Assembly: GCF_018332455.1 (NCBI RefSeq)
Contig: NZ_BOPZ01000001.1
Location: forward strand, 1-64,000
Source of the DNA: Clostridium polyendosporum
GTDB taxonomy: Bacteria; Bacillota; Clostridia; Clostridiales; Clostridiaceae
Reading direction: 5' to 3'
Length of the DNA stretch: 64,000 nt
Every line of letters begins with the position of its first letter. The first letter of the stretch is position 1. Below are positions 1 to 9,408 of this stretch, one piece after another. The position numbers and the translations under genes were made by a program. The notes under the pieces are model-generated. The model was not told the DNA's origin and made no database searches. It saw nothing but the letters and a program-made list of their open reading frames with translations.

Positions 1-65
1 TATATAAAATTTTATTCAAATTAATAGAAAAGCTCTCTTTTAAAATTTATCCACAAGTTTGCTAG

Positions 66-97
66 AAAACCCCTCTGTTTTTTAAACAGGGGGTTTT
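66..97. terminator. Intrinsic terminator, probably bidirectional
   Basis: An A-rich run leads into ACCCCTCTGTTT, a short loop, then AAACAGGGGGT and a T run. It has a T run on one side and an A run on the other, so it could act on either strand. The gene it ends lies outside the window. Confidence 0.75.
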
Positions 98-107
98 TCA
101 GCAAACT

Positions 108-143
108 GAAAAAAGTAGCTTCATTTTGAAGCTACTTTTTTTC
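108..143. terminator. Second intrinsic terminator
   Basis: AAAAAGTAGCTTC and GAAGCTACTTTTTT form a stem around a very short loop, flanked by A and T runs. It directly follows the terminator at 66-97. Confidence 0.75.
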
Positions 144-526
144 ATTATAATATTTATATAATCTAATAAATTCTTAGTTTGTTTCAGTTTCCATTTTGAC
201 TTCAGTTTTTGTATATAAATAGTAAGACTTCCCATGATAATAATTGTTATTTTGAAAATTTATGTAAAACATTTTAAAAGATAAAAAAAATTTCACGTTA
301 ATTTCGACAATTTAATGAATTTTATGACTAATATCTATATATTTAGGCTTTTCTTCATCGACTTTACAAGTTATAATATGTTTAAAGTTATCTAATCATT
401 TAATATTTTATTCATATATTAAATAAAAGTATATTTGGGAATTTTGATAGTTAGACCAATTATTTTAAGTATAAATGGCTAATGATGTAGTATTTATAAA
501 AATAATTTGTAAAGGATGACTGATTT
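144..526. other. Intergenic stretch, nothing recognised
   Basis: AT-rich sequence between the two terminators and the first gene. I see no convincing ORF, RNA gene or clean sigma-A promoter. It presumably carries the promoter for the membrane protein at 527. Confidence 0.4.
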
Positions 527-994
527 ATGCTGAAGTTAACCCTATTTGAGTTCTTTTTAAGAATAATTCCAGAATCAATCTTATCAGTTTTAGCAATCTA
601 TATATTTTCCTTTAATCGTATTAAGATTAAGCCTCTTTTTATGTCTAGTATATTCTTTGCAATTACTACATATTTAGTAAGAATGCTGCCAATACATTTT
701 GGTATACATACTATTATCATGACTGTAATATATAGTTTAATAATTATTTTTATAAATAAGATTTCAATTGCTAAATCTATTTCGTCTGTTTTACTGGTTG
801 CAATTTTTTTGTCTATTTGCGAACTTGTAAATATGATTATTTTAAATTTATTAAAAATTGATATGCAGCTTGAGTTTAGAGATTCAATAATGAAGGTTGT
901 ATATACTACACCATCTTTAGTTTTACTTGGAGGTGTAATATTACTATTTTATTTAATAGTTTATGAGCAAAAAATCAAAAGAATTAATGATTAA
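527..994 (+). CDS. Small integral membrane protein, unknown function
   Basis: A 155-residue, very hydrophobic protein with about five predicted membrane segments and a short basic C-terminus (YEQKIKRIND). The start has an AAGGATG-type ribosome site about 9 bases upstream. I do not recognise a named family. Its size and layout resemble the membrane sensor part of some clostridial histidine kinases without a kinase domain, and an orphan kinase follows 130 bp downstream. A role together with that kinase is inference. A copy of the dispersed two-hairpin repeat lies between the two genes, so they may not form one simple operon. Confidence 0.7.
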   Translation: MLKLTLFEFFLRIIPESILSVLAIYIFSFNRIKIKPLFMSSIFFAITTYLVRMLPIHFGIHTIIMTVIYSLIIIFINKISIAKSISSVLLVAIFLSICELVNMIILNLLKIDMQLEFRDSIMKVVYTTPSLVLLGGVILLFYLIVYEQKIKRIND

Positions 995-1010
995 ATATAA
1001 AGTATTAAGT

Positions 1011-1083
1011 AATAAAAACTGAACAAGTATCGAAGCTAATAAACTTTAGCCAAACTTTCTTTTGTTAAATGATAACAAATAAA
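1011..1083 (-). repeat. Dispersed two-hairpin repeat, copy 1
   Basis: Read on the minus strand this matches the family: TTTATTTG, a degenerate ATTTnACnAAnnAAAnT hairpin, GGCTAAAG, a short arm, CTTCGATAC, then TGTTCAGTTTTTATTA. It lies wholly between genes. The first hairpin is more degenerate than in other copies. See the finding on the family. Confidence 0.65.
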
Positions 1084-1126
1084 AAAGATATCTTGTTTGT
1101 ATATTTCTGCTACTTAAAACAAATAT

Positions 1127-2983
1127 ATGGATGTGGTAAATATGAATAATATTAATGATAGCAGGCAAAAAAACATAAATGATATTATATCTATTGCAAA
1201 ATTAGTTTCATTGCTTTTTTGTGCAGTAATAATTTATAGTCATTTTTTTGTAAATAATAAAATTGCTATTCAAATGCTCAGTAGATATAATTTAATGGAA
1301 ATGGGAATATTTATTTTTACATTAATATTAATTTATTGTGTATGGTTAATTTTTTCTAGCGAGAAAATTAAAACTAAGTATATTAAAATAATTCAGCATA
1401 TTGAAAACTTAACTTTTATTATATTTTTTACTAGTTTAATCATCTTATCTAATAATTCAATACTTCAATATAAGTTTTTATTTTTGTTTATTATTATTAC
1501 TGCTACTTTACAATCAGGCATAAAGTACGGAATGAGTATGGCAGTAGTTTCATCAATAATAATACTAGTACTTGACTTAATATATACACCTAAATTGCCA
1601 ATTAATCTGTTTTTAGAAAATGATTTGATTTTGATAGGAGTATTTATATTAACAGCTTGGCCTTTAGGATACTACGTTAAGATTGAAAATGAAAACTTAA
1701 AACAAAAGAACTTACAGTTAGAGATTCTTAGTAATGAGCTTAAGGAAAAAGATAATCAACGTAAATACATAGAAGAAATGCTTGTAAGAAATAAATCTTG
1801 TTATAATATGCTAATTGAAAATTCTAGAGACGCAATTTTGGTTCATCGTAACGGTAATTTAATTTTTGCTAATGAAGGTGCTGCAAAATTGCTTGGATAT
1901 TCAGACGTTGAAGATTTGAATGGAAAATCAATATTTAATTTTATACCAAAGGAAGAAATGCATAATATTAGAGAGAAATTATCACAGTTATATAATAATA
2001 AAACAACTACAATTCTTTTTGAGCAAAAAGTAACCCAAAACAATGGACAAAGTATTATTGTAGAAAATATATCTACGTGTTTTATTTATGAAGGAAAAGC
2101 AACTATTCTAACAATTTATAGAGATATCACATCACAAAAGAAAGTTGAAATGCTTCAAAATGATGTGGAAAAAAATATTAAATTATTAAATGAATCTCGT
2201 AAGTTTAATAATTTAATTACAGAATTTTTTGCCAATATATCCCATGAACTAAAAACACCTTTGAATGTTATATTTTCTGCAGTACAGGTATTAGATTTAT
2301 ATACTGATTTTGATGAAGAATACATAAAGAAAAGAAGTAAATACTTAAATATTATGAGACATAACTGTCACCGTCTTAAAAGGTTAATCAATAATTTTTT
2401 AGATATCACTAAAGTAGAGTCAGGATTTCTTAAACCTATTCTACAAAATCTTAATATTATCAGTATAGTTGAAGATATTACTATGTCAGTTGTATCATAT
2501 GCAGAAAACAAGGGTTTAAGTATAACATTTGATACTGATGTAGAGGAATGTCATATGCTATTTGATCCAGACATAGTTGAAAGAGTTATTCTGAATTTAC
2601 TTTCAAATGCAATTAAATTTACGGAGTCTGGAGGAAATATATATGTCAATATAACTCATAATAAAGATAGTGTTATTATATCTGTAAAAGATACAGGAGT
2701 AGGTATACCTGATGATAAATTAAATGTTATTTTTGAGAGATTTGGTCAAGTTGATAAAACATTAAGAAGAAATCGTGAAGGAACAGGTATAGGGCTTTCT
2801 CTTGTTAAGTCATTAGTAGAAATGCATGAAGGTAAAATTGATGTTAAAAGTAAAATAGGAGAGGGAAGTGAATTTATTATTGAACTTCCTATAAAAAAAT
2901 CAAAGGAACCATTAAGAGATAATTCCGTATATGTAACGAATACAGAAACAATCGATATGGAGTTTTCAGATATATATAAATAA
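1127..2983 (+). CDS. Orphan PAS-domain sensor histidine kinase
   Basis: A 618-residue membrane kinase. Residues ~1-190 hold about six membrane segments, ~190-220 a coiled coil, ~225-345 a PAS domain, then HisKA with the phosphoacceptor in NISHELKTPLNVI, and a HATPase_c domain with N box NLLSNAIKF, G1 DTGVGIP, F box FERF and G2 GTGIGLSL. All catalytic boxes are intact, so it should be active. No response regulator is adjacent. In clostridia, orphan kinases of this plan often feed phosphate to Spo0A; that role here is inference. The ATG at 1127 has no clear ribosome site. The in-frame ATG at 1142 has GGATGTGG 5 bases upstream and may be the true start. Confidence 0.9.
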   Translation: MDVVNMNNINDSRQKNINDIISIAKLVSLLFCAVIIYSHFFVNNKIAIQMLSRYNLMEMGIFIFTLILIYCVWLIFSSEKIKTKYIKIIQHIENLTFIIFFTSLIILSNNSILQYKFLFLFIIITATLQSGIKYGMSMAVVSSIIILVLDLIYTPKLPINLFLENDLILIGVFILTAWPLGYYVKIENENLKQKNLQLEILSNELKEKDNQRKYIEEMLVRNKSCYNMLIENSRDAILVHRNGNLIFANEGAAKLLGYSDVEDLNGKSIFNFIPKEEMHNIREKLSQLYNNKTTTILFEQKVTQNNGQSIIVENISTCFIYEGKATILTIYRDITSQKKVEMLQNDVEKNIKLLNESRKFNNLITEFFANISHELKTPLNVIFSAVQVLDLYTDFDEEYIKKRSKYLNIMRHNCHRLKRLINNFLDITKVESGFLKPILQNLNIISIVEDITMSVVSYAENKGLSITFDTDVEECHMLFDPDIVERVILNLLSNAIKFTESGGNIYVNITHNKDSVIISVKDTGVGIPDDKLNVIFERFGQVDKTLRRNREGTGIGLSLVKSLVEMHEGKIDVKSKIGEGSEFIIELPIKKSKEPLRDNSVYVTNTETIDMEFSDIYK

Positions 2984-2990
2984 GTAAAGT

Positions 2991-3027
2991 ATAAGAGCCA
3001 GATTGATGAATGTGGCTCTTATATTTT
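2991..3027 (+). terminator. Terminator of the orphan kinase gene
   Basis: ATAAGAGCCA and TGGCTCTTAT form a stem just after the kinase stop codon, followed by a T-rich run. Confidence 0.8.
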
Positions 3028-3033
3028 TTATCC

Positions 3034-3156
3034 TTAATCTAGACCTCTTACAGGCTTTCTCATATTAGTGTCTTTTTCCATGGTTATTGGATTTGAAGTT
3101 TTAGGATTATTGTTTTTACTATCATTTCTCTTATTCTTTTCATTTTTTGTTAGCAT
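3034..3156 (-). CDS. Small hydrophilic protein, unknown
   Basis: A 40-residue ORF starting MLTKNEKNKRND and ending MRKPVRGLD, rich in Lys and Asn. An excellent GGAGGTGG ribosome site lies about 9 bases before the ATG, which is the main reason to call it. It has no membrane segment or cysteine. It sits between convergent genes. Two more small hydrophilic ORFs with strong ribosome sites occur at 21325 and 40832. The function is not recognised. Confidence 0.6.
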   Translation of the reverse strand: MLTKNEKNKRNDSKNNNPKTSNPITMEKDTNMRKPVRGLD

Positions 3157-3226
3157 AGAAAACCACCTCCAGTGTTAGAGTTTCCAACATGGGCAATTTT
3201 ATGTGCTAAAAGAGTGCTTTTGTATA

Positions 3227-4531
3227 TTATGCAGCACTTGTAACACTATTACTTTCGTTATTTTTATTAAGAAATTTTTTGCAAACAAGTGATATTACTG
3301 CAGTGAAAATAGTTGGAACTATCCATACGAATCCTAAATTTGTGAATGGAATCATACTAAAGGTTGATTTTATAAAATTAATATTTACACCTATCATTGG
3401 AAGTGTATCTAATATACTAAATACTAAAGAAGTATATACTGAAACTTTTAGTACAAAGTTACAACTGTTAACTAATGTACCTAATATAAGAGTTATAGCA
3501 ACAGGGTATAATATATATAAAATTGGAACTGATATTTTAACTATTTTATCTACACCAAAAGAACCTATAACAATACTTGTTAGGGATATTAATATAGCAT
3601 TAAATCTATAAGGCAGTTTACTCTTAGTTATTTTATTAAAAAAGCTTGCTCCAGCTGTTATTAAACCTACAGAAGTGGTAAAACAAGCAAGTCCCATAGC
3701 AATGCCCATTATTATTTTGCCGGAGCTTCCTAAAGTTCTATTTGATATTTCAAGAAGTAAAGAGGTTTTTGAAATATCCTTTGGAAGTATAGAATTGGTT
3801 TGTGCTCCTATATACATTAATCCACCATATATGAATGCTAATGCTGATATAGCAACTAGTCCAGATTTAATAGTTATATTCATAGCTGCTTTGCCTTTAT
3901 AGCCTTTATCTAAAACAGAAGAAGTTATTACGGCAGCAAATATTAGTCCAGCTAATGCATCCATAGTTTGATAACCCTCTATTAAAGAGTTTGAAAATAT
4001 AGAAGTTGCATTTGTGTTTATTATATCACCTATTGGAAAAACTATAGCTTTTATAATTATAATTAGTAATGTAATTAGAAGAGCTGGAGTTAAAAATTTC
4101 CCTATAGCATCTATTACCTTAGATGGTCTTAAAACGAACAATAGATTTAAAGCAAAATATAATACCATAGAAACAAATGATGACATCCATGGAAACACAG
4201 GTTTAAGTGTTACTTCATAAGTTGTAGCAGCAGTTCTAGGTATAGCGAGCATAGGACCTACTGCTAAAAATATTGCTACTGAGTATACTATAGGAAAATA
4301 CTTACCTATCTTTAAAGCCATATCTTCAAAATTTCCATTAGTTTTTGTACAAGATAAAATTGCTAAAAAAGGAATACCTACTCCAGTAATTATAAAGCCT
4401 GTAGTAGCTATTATAAATTCACTACCTACCATTTTTCCTAGGTATGGAGGAAAGATTAAATTACCTGCTCCAAAGAACATAGCAAATAGAGCAAGTCCAA
4501 TAACTAAAATATCATTTGTTGATTTTTTCAT
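3227..4531 (-). CDS. brnQ: Branched-chain amino acid carrier BrnQ
   Basis: A 434-residue protein with about 12 membrane segments, the usual length of the LIVCS family. The N-terminus carries the family pattern FAMFFGAGNLIFPPYLG. The family imports Leu, Ile and Val by coupling to a sodium or proton gradient. A T-box leader on the same strand upstream (4765-5100) ties expression to uncharged tRNA, which fits the substrate. The ribosome site before the ATG is weak (GGTG). The C-terminus ends in a short hydrophilic tail. Confidence 0.93.
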   Translation of the reverse strand: MKKSTNDILVIGLALFAMFFGAGNLIFPPYLGKMVGSEFIIATTGFIITGVGIPFLAILSCTKTNGNFEDMALKIGKYFPIVYSVAIFLAVGPMLAIPRTAATTYEVTLKPVFPWMSSFVSMVLYFALNLLFVLRPSKVIDAIGKFLTPALLITLLIIIIKAIVFPIGDIINTNATSIFSNSLIEGYQTMDALAGLIFAAVITSSVLDKGYKGKAAMNITIKSGLVAISALAFIYGGLMYIGAQTNSILPKDISKTSLLLEISNRTLGSSGKIIMGIAMGLACFTTSVGLITAGASFFNKITKSKLPYRFNAILISLTSIVIGSFGVDKIVKISVPILYILYPVAITLILGTLVNSCNFVLKVSVYTSLVFSILDTLPMIGVNINFIKSTFSMIPFTNLGFVWIVPTIFTAVISLVCKKFLNKNNESNSVTSAA

Positions 4532-4764
4532 CGATAAAGCACCGTTATCAAAATCTATAAAAAGAATATAAAAGTCTATTTATATTCATAATCTTAAAGC
4601 ACATATATGATATATGCTAAGTTAAGACTTTTATACCGATTGCAGTAGATTTCTATAACGGATTTCACCCCTCTTTCATTATGAATTTTTATGCAGTTCT
4701 GGATATTTATAAACATATTTGCGCAAATGTCATAAATCAAAATTATAAAAAGTTTTAAGAAATA

Positions 4765-5100
4765 AAAAAAATCTCTCGTCCTTATAAATAGTTACTATTT
4801 ACAAGGACGAAAGATCTTACTTCCGTGGTACCACCTTATTTGCGGTTAGTGAACTAACCACCACTCTTTTCGGGTCGACTTAGAATAATTAGTATAAATG
4901 TAATAAGCTCATTCAATGTGAACCCTAACCATATATCGCTGGTCTACGTCCAAACCTACTTGCTAGCACTTAATACTTTCGGCTTGAATGCTCTAGAGCT
5001 ACTATTATATATTCCATTAACACCAATTCTCAGCTAACATGGCTCTCTGTAAATAATGAACTGAATATTTTTCTCTCTGTCATCGCATAAATCATTTAAT
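4765..5100 (-). promoter_or_regulatory. T-box leader (tRNA-sensing riboswitch) of brnQ
   Basis: On the minus strand the T-box core AAGGTGGTACCACGGAAG is at ~4814-4836. It is followed by a terminator, CGTCCTTGTAAATAG pairing with CTATTTATAAGGACG and then a T run, at ~4767-4815. Upstream are the Stem I landmark AGAGAG near 5045-5050 and a GAGC segment. Comparing by eye with the usual layout (specifier, purine, then CUCUAGAGC), the specifier could be GUA (Val) at plus 5000-5002. That reading is a guess; the T-box itself is clear. It should read through when the cognate tRNA is uncharged. Confidence 0.93.
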
Positions 5101-5194
5101 TATGTATACAATTCGTTCGTATTCATTGTATTTTGAATTAGTTTTTTTGTCAATGTTTTATTGGAAAAATATTTTATCGTACAAAAGATAAGCG

Positions 5195-5315
5195 TATTTA
5201 CTGTCATTTCACAAGGAAAAATCTGGCTAAAGCATAGATAAACACCTTCATAACTAAATTATTTAACGTTTAAAATTGTTTATCTATAGTAGACTCGATA
5301 CCTGTTCAGTTTTAG
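5195..5315 (+). repeat. Dispersed two-hairpin repeat, copy 2, split by an insert
   Basis: It starts TATTTACTGTCATTTCACAA and runs through ATCTGGCTAAAGC. It resumes after ~54 bp with TAGACTCGATACCTG and TTCAGTTTTAG. The interrupting piece (5234-5287) has inverted ends ATAGATAAACA and TGTTTATCTAT. The rest of 4532-5656 holds the brnQ leader and AT-rich sequence in which I recognise nothing more. Confidence 0.65.
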
Positions 5316-5662
5316 TTTCTTTATAGGAGTATGGAATGTAGAAAAAGGATAAATTAATAATAAAAAGATATGTAATAAAATTATTTATAAAATCTAGTGA
5401 TTTTTAAAATAGTATTAAGGATTATTTTTCAAAATATGTATGAATAAACTACAAGGGTTATTGTATTTTAGTGGAAAATGAGTTAAAATTTTGTAATATA
5501 TAGAATGTTTATACAGAAGAAAGTGTTTATTTATATAAAATTGTAATAATTCTAGATACTTAGTTAGTGGTAAAGTAAATAGCTATAGGCTGTAGAGGTG
5601 ATAGGGAAAAAGTTTATTAGCTAAACTTTTTTAGTTTTAAATTTTTATAGGAGGCTATGGTT

Positions 5663-7072
5663 TTGAGATATGATGTTGTTATAGTCGGAGCAGGTCCATC
5701 GGGAATTTTTACTGCATTAGAATTAATAAGACAAAATGCGGATAAGAAAATTTTAATTATTGAAAAAGGAAGAAGTATTGATAAGAGATACTGCCCTAAG
5801 GAAAAAACAAGAGAATGTGTTTCTTGTAAGCCTTATTGTCACATAACCACAGGTTTTTCAGGGGCCGGTGCTTTTTCAGATGGTAAGCTATCACTAAGTT
5901 ATGAGGTTGGGGGAGATTTACCTAATCTTATTGGACCTAATAAGACACAAGAGTTTATAGAATATACAGATAATATATACCTAGAATTTGGAGCAGATCC
6001 TAAAGTAGAGGGAGTAGAAAATAGTGAAGCAGTTAAGGAAATAAGAAGGAAAGCAATAGAGGGAAATCTAAGGCTTGTTGATTGTCCTATAAGACATTTA
6101 GGAACTGAAAAGGCACAGGAAATATACACCAAAATACAAAACTATTTATTAGATTCAGGCATAGTGATAAATTTTGATATTATGGTTAAGGATATATTAG
6201 TCGAAGAGGGACATGTTAAAGGAGTTGTGGTTGTAGATTCTAGAACAAAGAATGAGGAAGAAATAATTTATGGTGATAAAATAATAATGGCTACAGGAAG
6301 AAAAGGAGCAGATTGGTTAAGTGAAATATGTAAAAAGCATGAAGTTAACCATAGTGCGGGTACTGTAGATATAGGAGTGCGTGTTGAAATAAGAAATGAA
6401 GTCATGGAAAAGGTAAATAAAGTATTATATGAGTCAAAACTTATAGGATATCCAGCACCTTTTAAAAATAAGGTTAGAACCTTTTGTCAAAATCCAGGCG
6501 GATTTGTTAGTCAAGAGAATTATGATAATAACTTAGCAATAGTTAATGGTCATTCCTATAAGGATAAAAAGTCACAAAATACTAATCTAGCTATTTTAAG
6601 TTCTCATAATTTTTCAGAGCCATTTAATCAGCCTATTGAATATGGTAAGAAGGTAGCGCAACTAGTTAATATGTTAGGAAATGGGAGGATATTGGTTCAA
6701 AGATATGGAGATATTTTAGATGGCAAAAGAACATGGCAGCATGAACTATATCAATCAAATGTAAAACCGACATTACCTGATGCTGTAGCAGGAGATTTAA
6801 CTTCTGCAATACCATACAGACCTATGATAAATATTTTAAATTTTATTCAGGCTATGAATACTGTTGTTCCTGGTTTTGCAAGCAGTGAAACATTGCTATA
6901 TGGACCTGAGATAAAGTTTTATAGTAATAAGATAGCCATAGATGAAAATTTTGAAACTAATATAAGGGGGCTATATTGTTTAGGAGATTCAAGTGGTTGG
7001 ACAAGAGGATTAATGATGGCTTCGGTTATGGGAGTATTAATGGGAAGAATAATTTGTGAAAAAGGATATTAA
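5663..7072 (+). CDS. FAD-dependent dehydrogenase (COG2509-like)
   Basis: A 469-residue flavoprotein. The N-terminal dinucleotide-binding fold is RYDVVIVGAGPSG with a downstream EKG acidic end, and a C-terminal FAD segment reads GLYCLGDSSGWTRG. A Cys-rich stretch follows the FAD fold (CPKEKTRECVSCKPYC), then GFSGAGAFSDGKL, as in uncharacterised FAD-dependent dehydrogenases. The substrate is unknown. I chose TTG at 5663 because AGGAGG (5649-5654) is 8 bases away. The ATG at 5657 is only 2 bases from it, although starting there would merely add MV. It appears to be a single gene with its own terminator. Confidence 0.87.
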   Translation: MRYDVVIVGAGPSGIFTALELIRQNADKKILIIEKGRSIDKRYCPKEKTRECVSCKPYCHITTGFSGAGAFSDGKLSLSYEVGGDLPNLIGPNKTQEFIEYTDNIYLEFGADPKVEGVENSEAVKEIRRKAIEGNLRLVDCPIRHLGTEKAQEIYTKIQNYLLDSGIVINFDIMVKDILVEEGHVKGVVVVDSRTKNEEEIIYGDKIIMATGRKGADWLSEICKKHEVNHSAGTVDIGVRVEIRNEVMEKVNKVLYESKLIGYPAPFKNKVRTFCQNPGGFVSQENYDNNLAIVNGHSYKDKKSQNTNLAILSSHNFSEPFNQPIEYGKKVAQLVNMLGNGRILVQRYGDILDGKRTWQHELYQSNVKPTLPDAVAGDLTSAIPYRPMINILNFIQAMNTVVPGFASSETLLYGPEIKFYSNKIAIDENFETNIRGLYCLGDSSGWTRGLMMASVMGVLMGRIICEKGY

Positions 7073-7097
7073 AAAGACTATAAGTTTAAGAATTGTT

Positions 7098-7133
7098 AAA
7101 AAACACATCAAGTTAAGTTTTGGTGTGTTTTTT
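7098..7133 (+). terminator. Terminator of the FAD dehydrogenase gene
   Basis: AAACACATCA and TGGTGTGTTTTTT pair around an ~10-base loop. Confidence 0.75.
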
Positions 7134-7222
7134 ACAATATACTATATTTATAAATATCTAAATTTTAAGAGAAAATATATAATATCAAAAAATAAGTATT
7201 AGATGTTAAGAAGAGGTAGATT

Positions 7223-8980
7223 ATGAAAAAAGGAGCTATAGAAAGAAACTTTAGAAAGCTTAAAAACCAAATTAGCCAGATTGAAGAGATAGTTAGGCAC
7301 ACAAAAACTAATAGGCTTTGGGAGCATGAAGCAGCTGCAAGAAAAAAGATTAGAGAATTAGGAGAATTTAAAGATAAGGGACTTAATGATTATAAGAAAG
7401 TATATGAGAGATATTTAGAACTGTTAAATTATATATCTGAAAGGTTGTTGGAGGATTATAATAATAAAAATAAAACAGACTTTGATTTTTATGAGATAGT
7501 AAGAAATAATTTTAACAGTTATTTGAAATCAGGAATTATAAGTGTATTAATAACAAAACATATTCCGGAAATGATTTCAGGAGAATTTGAAGCAGTATTT
7601 CCATCTAATCCCAAGGATGAATATAGAGAAGCTAGAAGTATTAAGAGAAAGCTATATTTACATCTTGGAGAAACCAATACTGGAAAAACTTATAACGCTA
7701 TGGAAAGATTAAAGAAAGCTTCAAATGGAATTTATCTTTCACCTTTAAGAATATTAGCACTAGAAAACTTTGAAAGACTGAATAGAGAGGGAGTAAAGTG
7801 TACGCTTACAACTGGTGAAGAAGAAATAATTGTTGAAAATTCTAATCATATATCATGTACTATAGAAAAGTTAGATATAGACCAGCAATATGAAGTAGCT
7901 GTTATAGATGAAATTCAAATGATTAATGATGATCAAAGAGGAGCAGCTTGGACTAGAGCTTTGTTAGCATTAAAGTGTAAAGAAATACATATTTGTGGAG
8001 CTTTTAATACTAAAGAATTGCTTATAGAAATAATAGAAGATTGTGGAGATCAGTATGAAATAAGAGAGTATAAAAGAGATCTACCTTTAATAGTAGAGGA
8101 TAATCCTTTTTACTATAAAGATATTCAGGATGGAGATGCATTAGTAGTTTTTTCAAAAAAGAGAGTATTGGAGTTAGCTTCTCACTATTCGAACTTAGGA
8201 ATAAAAGCAAGCTTAATTTATGGAGATTTGCCTCCAGAGGTAAGAAGAAAACAGTATGAGCAATTTATAAATAAAGAAAGTAAGATTTTAATATCAACTG
8301 ATGCTATTGGTATGGGCGTAAATTTACCAATTAAGAGAATAGTATTTATGGATATTAAAAAATTTGATGGTAGTGAGGTAAGATATTTAACTTCTCAAGA
8401 AGTAAAGCAGATAGCCGGAAGAGCAGGAAGAAAGGGGATATATAATGAAGGATATGTAGCTTCTTATGGAAATACTCAACATTTTATTAGAGAAAGTTTA
8501 CAGATAGATGATGAAATCATAGAAGAGGCAGTGCTAGGCCCTAGTGAAGAAATTTTAAGAATAAAAGCACTTCCTTTAAGGGAAAAGCTTGCACTATGGA
8601 GTACTAAGGAAGAAAAGGTGCCGTATTATAGGAAGATGGATATAAATGAGTATTTGATAGTACTAGATACTATAAAGAGTTATAAGCTAGATGAAAAAGT
8701 GCAATGGAAGCTTTTAAAAATCCCATTTGATGTATCTAATCCAGAAATAATGAATACATTTTTAAGTTACATAGATGAAATTTTTGTTGCTAAAAAGGAG
8801 TCTATTACAAAACCACATTGTAAGTTTGGTAACCTATATGAACTAGAAGTATATTATCAAAAGATAAACCTTTATTATTCCTTTTCAAAAGCCTTTAAGT
8901 TAGATTTTGATGAGTCATGGGTGTATGAAGAAAGAATACAAGTAAGTGAAGAAATAAATGATATATTGAGAAATATCTAA
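7223..8980 (+). CDS. Suv3-like superfamily 2 RNA helicase
   Basis: A 585-residue protein. Motif I is HLGETNTGKTYNA (~residue 150), motif II is VIDEIQM, motif V region is LISTDAIGMGVNLP, and motif VI is QIAGRAGRKG. DEIQ in place of DEAD together with GRAGRKG is typical of the Suv3 family, which unwinds RNA during turnover. The N-terminal ~140 residues are charged and helical. RBS AAGAGGTAG precedes the ATG. Bacterial members are poorly studied, so a role in RNA decay is carried over from the mitochondrial homologue. Confidence 0.87.
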   Translation: MKKGAIERNFRKLKNQISQIEEIVRHTKTNRLWEHEAAARKKIRELGEFKDKGLNDYKKVYERYLELLNYISERLLEDYNNKNKTDFDFYEIVRNNFNSYLKSGIISVLITKHIPEMISGEFEAVFPSNPKDEYREARSIKRKLYLHLGETNTGKTYNAMERLKKASNGIYLSPLRILALENFERLNREGVKCTLTTGEEEIIVENSNHISCTIEKLDIDQQYEVAVIDEIQMINDDQRGAAWTRALLALKCKEIHICGAFNTKELLIEIIEDCGDQYEIREYKRDLPLIVEDNPFYYKDIQDGDALVVFSKKRVLELASHYSNLGIKASLIYGDLPPEVRRKQYEQFINKESKILISTDAIGMGVNLPIKRIVFMDIKKFDGSEVRYLTSQEVKQIAGRAGRKGIYNEGYVASYGNTQHFIRESLQIDDEIIEEAVLGPSEEILRIKALPLREKLALWSTKEEKVPYYRKMDINEYLIVLDTIKSYKLDEKVQWKLLKIPFDVSNPEIMNTFLSYIDEIFVAKKESITKPHCKFGNLYELEVYYQKINLYYSFSKAFKLDFDESWVYEERIQVSEEINDILRNI

Positions 8981-9068
8981 AAATGTAAAGAGGTAATACT
9001 CATAATTTTACCTAATATTAGTGATAAAATAAAAAAGTAACCAGTATATGAAAAAGTTAAAAGTACTA

Positions 9069-9097
9069 TTGATTATTTTTTTTAGGTATGATATTAT
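9069..9097 (+). promoter_or_regulatory. Sigma-A promoter of the zinc-ribbon gene
   Basis: TTGATT, 17-base spacer, TATTAT. Transcription would start near 9104, leaving a leader of about 120 bases before the ATG at 9225. Confidence 0.55.
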
Positions 9098-9224
9098 GTT
9101 CATGCGGATATATTTGTGATATATTTTGCTAATGGTTAATATAGTGATCAACATTTCCTCTTATTAAGATCTAATGTAAGTCATTTATTAAACATTAATA
9201 TCAAGAAAAAGGAGGAATGTTGAA

Positions 9225-9392
9225 ATGGCAGATAAGAATTTAGTATGCAAGGATTGCTCAAAAGAGTTCGTTTTCACTGAAGGCGAGCAAGCTTTCTACA
9301 AGGAAAAAGGTTTTGAAAATGAACCACAAAGATGTCCAGATTGTAGAAGAGCTAGAAAGCAACAAAACAACAATAGAGGATTCAGAAGATAA
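9225..9392 (+). CDS. Small zinc-ribbon protein
   Basis: A 55-residue protein with two Cys pairs, VCKDCSKEF and RCPDCRRARK, spaced as in a treble-clef zinc ribbon, and a basic tail (QQNNNRGFRR). An AAGGAGGA ribosome site lies 9 bases upstream. The fold probably binds one zinc. Small proteins of this type are widespread and abundant in clostridia, but their role is not established; the basic tail suggests nucleic acid contact. Codon use is strongly biased, as in highly expressed genes. Confidence 0.85.
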   Translation: MADKNLVCKDCSKEFVFTEGEQAFYKEKGFENEPQRCPDCRRARKQQNNNRGFRR

Positions 9393-9408
9393 TTTAATTT
9401 GAATCATT

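Noticed and set aside
3279-4220. Plus-strand frames opposite brnQ
   Set aside because: They lie wholly within a clear transporter gene on the other strand and show no domain or ribosome site.
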